A stretch of DNA of 36,449 bases from assembly GCA_964609245.1 (NCBI GenBank), contig CAZSSB010000030.1:1-36449 (forward strand), in the 5' to 3' direction. This DNA comes from JAFGCY01 sp964609245. Lineage in GTDB: Bacteria > 4484-113 > JAFGCY01. The notes beneath the pieces are model-generated. The model worked only from the letters and a program-made list of their open reading frames with translations. It did no database searches and had not been told where the DNA came from. Shown piece by piece: positions 1-7,579 of the stretch. Each line of letters opens with the position of its first letter. Position 1 is the stretch's first letter. Both the position numbers and the translations under genes were made by a program.

Positions 1-212
1 CCGCGCTCATCGAAGCGCAGCTCACCCCAGCGCAGCCCCAGCCAGGCCGCCGTGATGGCGCCGCCGCTGCAGGCGCTGATCAGGCTGAGCCGCCTAAGCC
101 AGCCCAGTTCGTTCAGGCGCGTCAGGCTGCCGAGGTGAAACAGGGCGGCGCGGAAGCCGCCGCCGGAGAGCGCCAATCCGACCTGCTCACCATCATTGCG
201 CCCATCCGACAT
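1..212 (-). CDS. patatin-like phospholipase, N-terminal part (runs off the left edge)
   Basis: Reading leftward from the ATG at 212, 70 codons are visible and the C-terminus lies outside the window. Around residues 15-21 there is LSGGGFRAALFHLG, the patatin oxyanion-hole signature GGG[FY]R. About 27 residues later comes LISACSGGAI, which matches the nucleophile segment of bacterial patatins, where the serine sits in SGG. The family hydrolyses acyl chains from lipids through a Ser-Asp dyad; the Asp is not in view. There is no signal peptide, so a cytoplasmic or membrane-surface enzyme is likely. The start was chosen because a -10-like CACAAT ends 6 bases before it, as in other leaderless genes here. 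It lies 39 bases downstream of lnt on the same strand, so both genes could serve membrane lipid or lipoprotein metabolism; that link is inference. Confidence 0.85.
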   Translation of the reverse strand, partial: MSDGRNDGEQVGLALSGGGFRAALFHLGSLTRLNELGWLRRLSLISACSGGAITAAWLGLRWGELRFDER

Positions 213-218
213 GGGCCG

Positions 219-224
219 ATTGTG
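219..224 (-). promoter_or_regulatory. -10 box CACAAT for a leaderless patatin-like gene
   Basis: CACAAT on the minus strand ends 6 bases before the ATG at 212. A transcript would begin at or next to the start codon. No Shine-Dalgarno sequence is present. It lies in the short gap after lnt. Confidence 0.5.
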
Positions 225-251
225 CCACGGCGCAGCGGCGAGGGCAAGCGC

Positions 252-1895
252 TCAGAGCAGCCCTTCGCTGCGACCGGCGATCAGCACCCCGGCGGACATG
301 ATCAGCGCCGCCAGCACGCAGAGCTGGGCAAAGAGGTCGCCGACGACCGCGTAGACCGTGCTCCCGCCGGCGGGCACCATCGCGGGCGTAATCAGCCCGG
401 CGCAGCGCACGCCCGTCTCGGCGACGACGCGTCCGGTCGGGGCGATCAGATGGCTCCAGCCGGTGGTGCTGACCCGCGCCAGCGGCCGCTTGTACTCGAC
501 GGCGCGCAGCACGTCAATGTCGCAGTGCTGGCGCACGCCGCTGGTCAGTTCGTACCAGCTGTTGTTGGTCATCAGGATGAAGCCCTCGGCGCCGTCGCGG
601 ACCTGCCGGCGGCTTAAGAAGCTGAAGACGTTGTCGAAACAGACGCCTAAGCCCAGGCTGTGGCCCCGCCACCGGAGCGGCGCGGCGCTGCGGCCGGCGC
701 TGAGGTCGTAGCTGCCCCAGGGGTAGTCGAGGAACCGCGCCACCTCCCTGAGCGGCACCGCCTCGCCGTAGGGCACGATCCGCACCTTGCCGTAGGGCCA
801 GCTGACCTCGCCGTCGGGCTGAACCAGCAGGCAGCCGTTCTGGGCGTGGTCGTCGTCCAGCGGCCGGCCGATCGCCCCCAGCAGCAGCGCGGCATCGTCG
901 TGGCCACCGAGCAGGTTGGGCAGCTGGTAGGGCACCCGCTCCTCGCGGCGCGGGTCCATGCTGCGCGGCAGCACGGACTCGGGCCAGACCACCAGCAGCT
1001 CGCCGTCGCGACGGGGACCGACGAACTCCGCGGCACCGGCCCGGCGGCTCTCAAGCTCCCCCTCCCACTCCACCAGCGCGCGGTCCGACGGCGCCACATA
1101 GGCCGCCAGCGTGTCCGTCATGCGGTCCTCGCTCCAGCGTTCGAAGGTGCCGATTCCCCCCTGGACCAGCGCCAGCCTCAGCGGCTGCGCGTACGGACGC
1201 GCGTAGCTCATCGACTGCCGCAGCTCACCGTAGGCCAGCGTCAGCAGCAGCAGGCCGGCGGCCAGCAAGGCGTGGCCCAGCCGCGGACGGAAGCCGGCCA
1301 GCGGCGTCAGCACCAGCCACAACGCGACGTTGACCAGCACGAGCACGAAGCTGACGGCGAAGACCCCGCCCAGATCAGCAATCTGGATCAGCCCCAGGCT
1401 GCGCGCCTGTGTATAGCCCAGCAGGCTCCAGGGATAGGCCCAGAAACCGAAGCTGCGCAGATACTCGAGCGCCACCCACAGCGCGGGCAGTCCCCAGGCG
1501 ATCAGCCCCAGTCTGCCGGTAGCGATCACCCGGCGCGCCAGCAGGGCATACAGCCCGACCGGCAGCGCGTAGAACAGGGCCATCAGCAGCACGGGCGGCC
1601 AGCCGAAAGTGAGCAGCCACAGCCAGTGCGGTACCAGCCACAGCACGCCGGCCAGATAGCCCCACAGGCAGGCCTCCAGATCGCTCATGCTTGCGCGGGC
1701 CACTTCCAGCAGCGGGATCAGCGCCAGCAGCGCCAGCCACGGCACCTGGCCATAGCCCGCGGCCGCGATCCAGCCCGGCGTCTCGATCGGCAGCGGTCCC
1801 CAGGGCTCCGGCAGCGGAAAATCGGGCAGCGTCAGCGGAAACGACGCCGCCAGCAGCATGGCCGCACACACCGCGCAAAGCAGTCGGATCAGCAC
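252..1895 (-). CDS. lnt: apolipoprotein N-acyltransferase Lnt
   Basis: Inner-membrane enzyme that transfers an acyl chain from phospholipid to the N-terminal cysteine of lipoproteins. About the first 230 residues hold several hydrophobic segments, followed by a nitrilase-like domain. The catalytic triad is visible: Glu in VVWPESVLP (306 counting from the GTG start), Lys in YGKVRIVPYG (370) and Cys in LGVCFDNVF (419). The spacings of 64 and 49 are close to E. coli Lnt E267-K335-C387. The usual CYE is CFD here. TNNSWY replaces TNDAWF, and the QH..RA.E.KRPL.R stretch is kept. I prefer the GTG at 1895 because TACAAT ends 7 bases before it; an in-frame ATG at 1925 would add 10 residues but has that box inside its coding region. 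Several lipoproteins in the window are potential substrates. Confidence 0.93.
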   Translation of the reverse strand: MLIRLLCAVCAAMLLAASFPLTLPDFPLPEPWGPLPIETPGWIAAAGYGQVPWLALLALIPLLEVARASMSDLEACLWGYLAGVLWLVPHWLWLLTFGWPPVLLMALFYALPVGLYALLARRVIATGRLGLIAWGLPALWVALEYLRSFGFWAYPWSLLGYTQARSLGLIQIADLGGVFAVSFVLVLVNVALWLVLTPLAGFRPRLGHALLAAGLLLLTLAYGELRQSMSYARPYAQPLRLALVQGGIGTFERWSEDRMTDTLAAYVAPSDRALVEWEGELESRRAGAAEFVGPRRDGELLVVWPESVLPRSMDPRREERVPYQLPNLLGGHDDAALLLGAIGRPLDDDHAQNGCLLVQPDGEVSWPYGKVRIVPYGEAVPLREVARFLDYPWGSYDLSAGRSAAPLRWRGHSLGLGVCFDNVFSFLSRRQVRDGAEGFILMTNNSWYELTSGVRQHCDIDVLRAVEYKRPLARVSTTGWSHLIAPTGRVVAETGVRCAGLITPAMVPAGGSTVYAVVGDLFAQLCVLAALIMSAGVLIAGRSEGLL

Positions 1896-1902
1896 CGCGC
1901 CT

Positions 1903-1908
1903 ATTGTA
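1903..1908 (-). promoter_or_regulatory. -10 box TACAAT for leaderless lnt
   Basis: TACAAT on the minus strand ends 7 bases before GTG at 1895, the typical leaderless spacing in this window. The presence of the box inside the longer reading frame argues against the ATG at 1925. Confidence 0.5.
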
Positions 1909-1961
1909 GAGCCAGCCAGTCTCATGGATGCCCCACGGCGGACGGACGCGGCGGCAGCCCT

Positions 1962-1967
1962 TATAAT
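1962..1967 (+). promoter_or_regulatory. -10 box TATAAT for the histidine phosphatase gene
   Basis: Consensus TATAAT on the plus strand, 31 bases before the ATG at 1999. It predicts a leader of about 25 nt. It lies between two divergent genes. Confidence 0.6.
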
Positions 1968-1998
1968 TCACGCCGCCCGCGGGCGTGGTGGCGGCAGC

Positions 1999-2637
1999 AT
2001 GGCACTCTACCTGGTCAGACATGGCGAAACGGACTGGAACCGCGAGAAACGCTTCCAGTCGCGGACGGACGTGCCGCTCAACGAGACCGGTCTGGCCCAG
2101 GCGCGGATGATGCGGGACGAGCTGCGCCGACGTGGCGCCGGTTTCATCGCGGCCCGTTGTTCGCCACTGGGCCGCGCCGTGGAGACCGCGCGGATCATCC
2201 TGGAGGGCAGCGGGCTGCAGGCGGTTATCGAGCCGGCGTTCATCGAACTGGAGTTCGGCACCTTCGAGGGGCAACTGGAAAGCGAGCTGCGCGCCCAGTA
2301 CGGCGAGGAGTACGACCGCTGGCGCGCCAGTGAGTATACGTTGACCTCGCCCGGCGGCGGCGAGAACATCATCAGCGGCGCCGAGCGGGTCCGCGAGCGG
2401 CTGCTGGCACTCAAACCGCCGGCGATCGACGGCGACGTGCTGGTCGTCGCCCATCAGGCGGTCAACATGGCGATGAAGGTGGCGCTGAGCGGCCGGAGCG
2501 ACATCGCCAGCGCGGCCAGCTTCCGCCAGCGCAACGATCAGGTGGACGTCTGGGACATGGCGCGCGCTCAGCGCCTTGAGGTGTTCACGCTATCGGGCGC
2601 GACGGACCATGGTGAGTCCCCCATCTCGGCACCCTAG
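1999..2637 (+). CDS. histidine phosphatase (phosphoglycerate mutase-like) family protein
   Basis: 212 residues, the normal length for cofactor-independent-of-size phosphatases of the histidine-phosphatase superfamily (PhoE/CobC/GpmB type). It starts with LVRHGETDW, carrying the phosphate-accepting His8 and the RHG motif. Arg59 lies in SPLGRAVETA, Glu83 in FIELEFGTFEG, and the second His (152) in VVAHQAVN, where the usual HG is HQ. The substrate cannot be told from sequence; sugar phosphates, alpha-ribazole phosphate and nucleotide phosphates are all used in the family. The ATG at 1999 is preferred over longer frames because homology begins immediately and TATAAT lies 31 bases upstream. A GGTGG 10 bases before the ATG may serve as a weak ribosome site. 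The gene is divergent from lnt and convergent with the next gene; a small GC hairpin (2639-2656) follows its stop. Confidence 0.88.
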   Translation: MALYLVRHGETDWNREKRFQSRTDVPLNETGLAQARMMRDELRRRGAGFIAARCSPLGRAVETARIILEGSGLQAVIEPAFIELEFGTFEGQLESELRAQYGEEYDRWRASEYTLTSPGGGENIISGAERVRERLLALKPPAIDGDVLVVAHQAVNMAMKVALSGRSDIASAASFRQRNDQVDVWDMARAQRLEVFTLSGATDHGESPISAP

Positions 2638-2665
2638 ACGGGCGCCCTTCGGCCCGCCGGCCGCT

Positions 2666-2986
2666 CTACTTGACTTCCAGTAGGAACCGCCGGATGTCCT
2701 TGCCCAGGTCGGTCTTGTTCAGCTTCTTGACGCTGGTGTCGTCGAAGCTGATCTCCATGTAAGGCACGTCGCCGTCGAGCAGTTCGACGTTAACCACGCG
2801 GCCGAACGCCTCGACCAGCGCGCCCTTGTCCAGCCAGTTGCGTACCTTGGGGAAGTAGATCACGTCGCCTTTCTTGTAGGCGTCGCGCGGAGCTGAGGGG
2901 TCATACAACGGATGCTTGCCGTCTTCGGTCATCGGGGTGACCGACTTCTTCGATCTTGAGCTCTTGCTTGAAGTGCTCTTGGCCAT
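2666..2986 (-). CDS. small hypothetical protein with Ser/Lys-rich N-terminal tail
   Basis: 106 residues. The first 17 are a Ser/Lys/Arg tail (MAKSTSSKSSRSKKSV), likely disordered and positively charged. The rest is a compact domain rich in short beta-type segments, with KKGDVIYFPKVRNW, FGRVVNVE and MEISFDDTSVKKL. The pattern resembles small SH3-like barrels such as CarD/Tudor-like modules (KxGDxVxxPxxGxGxV), but I do not recognise a named family. An RNA- or protein-binding role is only a guess. The start is well supported by a strong ribosome site (GGAGAAGG shortly before the ATG) and by a good promoter with TATAAT and TTGCAC. It is convergent with the phosphatase gene. Confidence 0.75.
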   Translation of the reverse strand: MAKSTSSKSSRSKKSVTPMTEDGKHPLYDPSAPRDAYKKGDVIYFPKVRNWLDKGALVEAFGRVVNVELLDGDVPYMEISFDDTSVKKLNKTDLGKDIRRFLLEVK

Positions 2987-3014
2987 ACACCTTCTCCCTG
3001 GAAGTTAGCCGTCT

Positions 3015-3042
3015 ATTATACACAGCGCTCCGGCGGGTGCAA
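3015..3042 (-). promoter_or_regulatory. promoter TTGCAC-16-TATAAT
   Basis: On the minus strand, TTGCAC (3042 to 3037) is followed by a 16-base spacer and a perfect TATAAT (3020 to 3015). This is the best complete -35/-10 promoter I see in the window. It predicts a leader of about 22 nt carrying the ribosome site of the 106-residue gene. Confidence 0.75.
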
Positions 3043-3127
3043 CCCGGCCGGCGGGCACCATGCTATACCCCGAATTAGGTGGAATTTCCTTGTTAAAAAC
3101 AAAATAACCCAGACTCACGTGCGATAC

Positions 3128-3185
3128 TACAATTACGAAACCCCTACCTCCCATAACCACCCGGGAAACCGGGTGGTCTTTTTTT
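3128..3185 (+). ncRNA. candidate short terminated RNA or leader/attenuator upstream of the ligase genes
   Basis: TACAAT (3128-3133) could act as a -10 box, giving a transcript from about 3140. It would end at the strong terminator 3156-3185, so the RNA is about 45 nt. No plus-strand gene lies immediately upstream, because the previous gene runs the other way. The terminator therefore ends either a small RNA or the leader of the ligase cluster beginning at 3289. No open reading frame of note fits inside. Confidence 0.4.
3156..3185 (+). terminator. Rho-independent terminator with no upstream coding gene
   Basis: A perfect 9-bp stem (3156-3164 with 3169-3177), a GAAA tetraloop, one C, then seven T residues (3179-3185). 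The U-tract is on the plus strand only. It lies 104 bases before the first ligase start. Confidence 0.85.
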
Positions 3186-3270
3186 CCCTGCGCCCTGAAC
3201 CACCGACCGGCGATCCCCATCCGAGGTGAGCCCCGCAGTTTCTCGCAACCCGGCACCCGAGGGATTCTGC

Positions 3271-3276
3271 TATTCT
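3271..3276 (+). promoter_or_regulatory. candidate -10 box TATTCT, ligase copy 1
   Basis: TATTCT ends 12 bases before the ATG. The equivalent position before copy 2 is TATCCT (4659-4664), also 12 bases from its ATG, so the element was copied with the gene. It predicts a leader of about 5 nt. Confidence 0.4.
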
Positions 3277-3288
3277 CTGGGACGCAGG

Positions 3289-4641
3289 ATGCCCACCCCG
3301 AAACAGCTGCTGCAGCGCCTGCAGATCCCACTGCTGACGGCCTGCGACCCGCTCTATGCCGCGGGGCGGCGCTGGTTCCGGCTGGGCACTTCGCTGCCCC
3401 AGGAGCAGCACGAGCAGCTGCTGATGTCGCGCCTGTCACGCCTGGTCCGCTCGTTTGAGGGTCGCGGCCTGCTGCGCGAACCGGTCGGGCGAAAACTCAC
3501 CGGCGCCGACCGCTTCGCGACGCTGGCGGAGATGCCGGTCCTGACCAGGGACGGGCTGCGCGCCCTGTTCCCCCGGCTGGTCGACCGGTACCGGAGGCGA
3601 CGCGGTATCTCCGTGTACTGCACGGGCGGCGCTACGGGCGAGCCGGTGCAGTTTGTGTTCAGCCGCCGGCAGCGGCGGCTGGCCGGCGGGTGCGTGCTGG
3701 GGATGTACTCGATCCTGGGCTGGCACCCGGGCATGCCGCGCTTCTGCCTGTGGGGCCGCGAGCCGGGCGTCCGGCCGGCCAAGCCACGTGGATTCAGGGC
3801 ATACCTGCGCCGCCGGCTGCAGCACACGACGGTCTACGGCGGCTACTCGCCGTCGGAGCGGGAGTACCGGCGCTTCATCGCGGAGGTGCAGGCGCAACCA
3901 GGCTGCGCGATCTTCGGCCTCACGTCGCTGATCGAGAACTGCGCCTTGATGATGCGGGAGCACGATCAACAGCTGCCGCGAGGGTTCCTGGGCGCGCTGT
4001 GGACGTGTTCCGAGATGATGTTTGAGCGGCAGAGCAGGCTGATCGAGGATGCCTTCGGCTGCCGGCCGCGGCGGCAGTACGGCAGCCGCGAATGCACGAT
4101 GATGGCGGCCGACTGCGCGCATGGCAACCTGCACATCAGTCCGCGCTACATCATCGAGGCCGTCGACCCGGACAGCTACGCCCCGCTGCCGGCCGGCCAG
4201 ACCGGCAGCCTGCTGGTCACGGACCTCCACAACGACGTCACGCCCTTCATCCGCTACGAGATCGGCGACCTCGGCGCCGTCGAATGGCGGGACTGCGACT
4301 GCGGCCTGCGCGGGCCTTGCCTGACCGAACTCGCGGGCCGCACCGCCGGCCTGATCACGCTGCCTTCCGGCACCAGGGTCAGCGCGCACTGCTTCGCCGC
4401 GATCATGTACCTGTTTCCCGCCGTCCGCCAGTACCAGACTCTGCGCCTGGGACCGACGGAGTTCGAGCTGCGCTACATGGGGACCGAGCTGGATACCGCC
4501 GCGCGCCGGCGCATGGAGGAACTGACCAGCGACCTGCTGGAGGGTGCGACAGTGCGGATCAGGCCGGTCGAGCAGCTGCTGCTCAGTCCGACCGGCAAGC
4601 TGATCTCCTACCACGAGGGGGCGGGCGCCGTGGGACCCTAG
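3289..4641 (+). CDS. PaaK/CapK-family adenylate-forming ligase, copy 1
   Basis: 450 residues, the usual size for phenylacetate-CoA ligase/CapK relatives. These activate a carboxylic acid with ATP and pass it to CoA or another acceptor. Adenylation motifs appear in order: P-loop-like TGGATGEP (112-119), YGSRE (264-268), RYEIGD (322-327), the CapK-type cysteine cluster CDCGLRGPC (336-344), GR at 350-351, and the C-terminal SPTGKL with the catalytic lysine at 437. The substrate is unknown. The ATG at 3289 is chosen because homology with the next copy starts here and both copies share the same upstream layout (TATTCT or TATCCT, 12 bases, ATG). There is no good ribosome site. It is first of three tandem paralogues, 35 bases from the second. 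Confidence 0.88.
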   Translation: MPTPKQLLQRLQIPLLTACDPLYAAGRRWFRLGTSLPQEQHEQLLMSRLSRLVRSFEGRGLLREPVGRKLTGADRFATLAEMPVLTRDGLRALFPRLVDRYRRRRGISVYCTGGATGEPVQFVFSRRQRRLAGGCVLGMYSILGWHPGMPRFCLWGREPGVRPAKPRGFRAYLRRRLQHTTVYGGYSPSEREYRRFIAEVQAQPGCAIFGLTSLIENCALMMREHDQQLPRGFLGALWTCSEMMFERQSRLIEDAFGCRPRRQYGSRECTMMAADCAHGNLHISPRYIIEAVDPDSYAPLPAGQTGSLLVTDLHNDVTPFIRYEIGDLGAVEWRDCDCGLRGPCLTELAGRTAGLITLPSGTRVSAHCFAAIMYLFPAVRQYQTLRLGPTEFELRYMGTELDTAARRRMEELTSDLLEGATVRIRPVEQLLLSPTGKLISYHEGAGAVGP

Positions 4642-4658
4642 CCGCCACAGCGTGCTGC

Positions 4659-4664
4659 TATCCT
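4659..4664 (+). promoter_or_regulatory. candidate -10 box TATCCT, ligase copy 2
   Basis: TATCCT, 12 bases before the ATG at 4677. It mirrors the box before copy 1, which suggests each duplicate may be transcribed on its own. Confidence 0.35.
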
Positions 4665-4676
4665 CTGAAACTGACC

Positions 4677-6053
4677 ATGTCCGGACCAAAACAGCTGCTG
4701 CAGCGCCTGCAGGTCCCGCTGCTGACGGCCTGCGACCCGCTCTACGCCGCGGGGCGGCGCTGGTTCCGGCTGGGAACCTCGCTGCACCAGGAGCAGCATG
4801 AGCAGCTGCTGATGTCTCGGCTGTCCGGCCTGACCCGCTCGTTTGAGAGCCGTGGGCTGCTGCGCGAGCCCGTCTGGCGGCAGCTCGGCGGCGCCGACCG
4901 CTTCTCGGCGCTGGCGGAGATGCCGGTCCTGACCAGGGAAGGGCTGCGCGAGCTCTATCCCGCGCTGGCGAGGCTCTATGGAACCGATCCCGCCGCGGAT
5001 CATCACGTCTCGGGCGGCGCCACCGGCGAACCCGTGCAGTTCTACTACAGCCGTCGGCAGCGGCGGCTGGCCGGAGGCTGCGCGCTGGGGATGTACTCGA
5101 TCCTGGGCTGGCGCCCGGGCATGCCGCGCTTCAGCCTCTGGGGCCGGGAACCTGGACGTTCCACGATCAGACCACCGCGCGGGGTGCGGGGCCGAATGGG
5201 GAGCTGGCTGAAGCATACTCAGGTATTTGGCGGCTATGCGCCGCTGGAAGACGAATACTGGCGCTTTCTCGACGCGGTCCGCGCCCAGCCCGGCTGTGCG
5301 GTGCTGGGCTTTACGTCGCTGCTGGAGCGCTGCGCGCTGCTGATGCTGGAACGCGATCGGACACTGCCGCCGGGCTTCCTGAGTACCGCCTGGGCCTGCA
5401 GCGAGATGCTGCACCGGCACCAAAAGGAGCGTATCGAAGAGGCCTTCGGGGTGCAGCTGCGGCGCCACTACGGCAGCCGGGAGTGTACGACGCTCGCGGT
5501 CGACTGCGCCGCGGGCAGCCTGCACATCAGCCCCCGCTACATCGTGCAGGCCATCGACCTCGAGACGCGCGCTCCGCTGCCGGCCGGCCAGACCGGCAGC
5601 CTGCTGGTGACCGACCTGTTCAATGACGCCACACCGTTCATCCGTTACGAACTTGGCGACTTCGGGGCCGTGGAATGGCGCGACTGCGCCTGTGGTCTCC
5701 GCGGCTTCTGCCTGGCGGAGCTGACCGGCCGCACGGCCGGGTTGTTTACACTGGAGTCCGGTACCCAGGTCACCGCGTTGTTTGTCGTCGGCGTGCTCGA
5801 CTACTTCCCGCAGATTCACCAGTGCCAGGCGGTTCGCACAGGCGCAACCAGGTTCGAGATGCGATACACGGGCGGGCCCCTGGCACCGGAAACCGCGCGT
5901 GAATTGGAGACGATGACCAGCCGGCTGCTGGAGGGGGCGCAGGTGCGCGCCGTGCCGGTCGAGGAGCTGGGGCTGAGTCCGACGGGAAAACTGATCCCCT
6001 ACCGTGAAGAGATGCCAGGTTCGCCCCTGAGACCACCTGATAACCACCGGTAG
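4677..6053 (+). CDS. PaaK/CapK-family adenylate-forming ligase, copy 2
   Basis: 458 residues, closely similar to copy 1. The first 50 residues differ at only a few positions, and the nucleotide identity extends into the start region. All adenylation motifs are kept: SGGATGEP in place of TGGATGEP, YGSREC, RYELGD, CACGLRGFC, TGRTAG and a C-terminal SPTGKL. Differences cluster around the middle (residues 100-110 and 165-190) and in the C-terminal domain (about 360-385, where FVVGVLDYFPQIHQ replaces CFAAIMYLFPAVRQ). The C-terminus is slightly longer. The pattern fits a recent duplication followed by change in substrate or acceptor-facing regions, although I cannot map the pocket. The reaction is ATP-dependent acyl activation by family; the actual acid is unknown. 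Confidence 0.88.
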   Translation: MSGPKQLLQRLQVPLLTACDPLYAAGRRWFRLGTSLHQEQHEQLLMSRLSGLTRSFESRGLLREPVWRQLGGADRFSALAEMPVLTREGLRELYPALARLYGTDPAADHHVSGGATGEPVQFYYSRRQRRLAGGCALGMYSILGWRPGMPRFSLWGREPGRSTIRPPRGVRGRMGSWLKHTQVFGGYAPLEDEYWRFLDAVRAQPGCAVLGFTSLLERCALLMLERDRTLPPGFLSTAWACSEMLHRHQKERIEEAFGVQLRRHYGSRECTTLAVDCAAGSLHISPRYIVQAIDLETRAPLPAGQTGSLLVTDLFNDATPFIRYELGDFGAVEWRDCACGLRGFCLAELTGRTAGLFTLESGTQVTALFVVGVLDYFPQIHQCQAVRTGATRFEMRYTGGPLAPETARELETMTSRLLEGAQVRAVPVEELGLSPTGKLIPYREEMPGSPLRPPDNHR

Positions 6054-6124
6054 CGCCGCGCTGCTAGAATTCAGCTTTAGATTCCCTGCCTGCAGAACGA
6101 GTAGTATGACGGGAGGCAGCCAGG

Positions 6125-7498
6125 ATGTCCCGACTGAAGCGTGCGCTGCAGCGAGCACGCGCACGGCTGCAGTTCGCGACGGACGCGGAGTACGCGAGGG
6201 CGGCGCGCTGGCGGGCCCGCTGCCTGCGCGCAACCCGGCCGGAGCTTGAGAAGCTGCAGCTGCCCCTGCTCCGGCAGCGCCTGGCCGGGTTTCAGCACAG
6301 CGGTCTGTGCCCTGAGCCGGAATTCGGCAGGCCCGCTGATCTGGCCAGTCTCACAGACCTGATAGCCCTGCCCATCCTGCGACGCGACAGGCTGCGAGCC
6401 CTGCTGCCGGTGTTTGAGCGGCTGTACGCGGACCGTAGCGACGTCTACTCCTACGTGACAGGTGGTGCCACGGCGGAACCGATACGCTTCATGCACAGCC
6501 GGCTGCATCACCGGCGCGCCAGCGGCTGCGCCTTCGAGTTGTACCTGATGCTGGGTTGGCGGCCGGGGATGCCGCGGCTGAGGTTGTGGGCCAGCGATCC
6601 TGATGTGGCCGCGGGCCGGCGGGCCAGGCGTGGCTGGCGGGGAGCACTGCGCGGCTGGCTGGAGCACTCGCGGACGCTGGTCTCGATCTTCCCCAGCGAC
6701 GATGACTATCGCCGGTTCGCCGCGATCGCGCGGGCCACCCCCGGCTGCGCGGTCTACGGGTACACTTCGCTACTCGAGGATTGCGCGCGGGTGATGATCG
6801 CGGAGCAGTTGACGCTGCCGGCCGGCCATCTGGCGACAGCCTGGAGCATGGCGGAGCAGCTCGACGAGAACCAGCGACAACTGATCGAGCGCGCGCTGGG
6901 AGTGAGGCTCCGTGAGCACTACGGGAGCCGGGAGTGCTCGACGATCGCCGTGGAGTGCGCGCATGGCGAGCGGCATATCAACCCGCGATACGTGGTGGAG
7001 GTCGTCGACTCCGAGGACCTTTCACCGACCCCCGAAGGACAGGTTGGCTCGCTGTTGATTACCGACCTGTTCAATGATGCCACGCCGTTCATCCGCTACG
7101 AGATCGGCGATCTGGCCGCCGTTGAATGGCGGGATTGCAGGTGCGGATGCCACGGACCCTGCCTGACCAGGATCAGCGGCAGGAAGGCCGTGGTCATTGT
7201 GCTGCCGAGCGGACGCCGGATCAGCACGCATTTTTTCTATCGCCACCTGCGACGGCAGCCCTGGATTCAACGCTTCTCGGTGCTGAGAACCGGGCCGCTC
7301 AGGTTCGAGGTTCACTACGGCGGCACTGAAGTGCATCCAAGCGAGGTTGAAGCCGCGGCGCAGGAGGCCAGCCGCAGGATGGATGGTGCGGAAGTGAGAT
7401 TCGTCAGGACGGAGGATCTGCCCCGGGCGCCGTCGGGCAAGATCATCCACTACCGCGACCTGACAAATACAGCTGCGCACGGCGGTGCCGACCAGTGA
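6125..7498 (+). CDS. PaaK/CapK-family adenylate-forming ligase, copy 3 (diverged)
   Basis: 457 residues, an older paralogue of the two upstream ligases. Motifs are at matching positions: TGGATAEP (112-119, with A for G in the loop), YGSREC, PFIRYEIGD, CRCGCHGPC, SGRKAV and a final APSGKI with the conserved lysine. The N-terminal 40 residues are rich in Arg and Ala and unlike the other copies. A clear ribosome site (GGGAGG, 8 bases before the ATG) supports the start and contrasts with the first two copies. Possible -10 boxes are TAGAAT (6065-6070) and TAGTAT (6102-6107). It is last of the triplet and ends just before a convergent pseudopilin gene. The substrate is unknown. Confidence 0.87.
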   Translation: MSRLKRALQRARARLQFATDAEYARAARWRARCLRATRPELEKLQLPLLRQRLAGFQHSGLCPEPEFGRPADLASLTDLIALPILRRDRLRALLPVFERLYADRSDVYSYVTGGATAEPIRFMHSRLHHRRASGCAFELYLMLGWRPGMPRLRLWASDPDVAAGRRARRGWRGALRGWLEHSRTLVSIFPSDDDYRRFAAIARATPGCAVYGYTSLLEDCARVMIAEQLTLPAGHLATAWSMAEQLDENQRQLIERALGVRLREHYGSRECSTIAVECAHGERHINPRYVVEVVDSEDLSPTPEGQVGSLLITDLFNDATPFIRYEIGDLAAVEWRDCRCGCHGPCLTRISGRKAVVIVLPSGRRISTHFFYRHLRRQPWIQRFSVLRTGPLRFEVHYGGTEVHPSEVEAAAQEASRRMDGAEVRFVRTEDLPRAPSGKIIHYRDLTNTAAHGGADQ

Positions 7499-7502
7499 GT
7501 CA

Positions 7503-7537
7503 CGGGGGCGGCGCTGACCAGGCACGCACCGCCCCCG
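7503..7537. terminator. GC-rich hairpin between convergent genes
   Basis: A perfect 9-bp inverted repeat (7503-7511 with 7529-7537) with a 17-base loop, placed between the stops of ligase copy 3 and the pseudopilin. There is only a short T run after it, so it is a plausible but not canonical bidirectional terminator. Confidence 0.45.
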
Positions 7538-7579
7538 CGTTTCAGCCGGCATGGGCGCAGAACCTAGCCCCCGGTGGGA

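Noticed and set aside
660..2333. Long plus-strand open frame opposite lnt
   Set aside because: Gln/Arg/Ala-rich translation with no family match. It is the antisense of lnt and a product of high GC.
4092..4676. N-terminal extension making a fusion of ligase copies 1 and 2
   Set aside because: The extension runs in a different frame through copy 1; homology and the -10 box place the true start at 4677.
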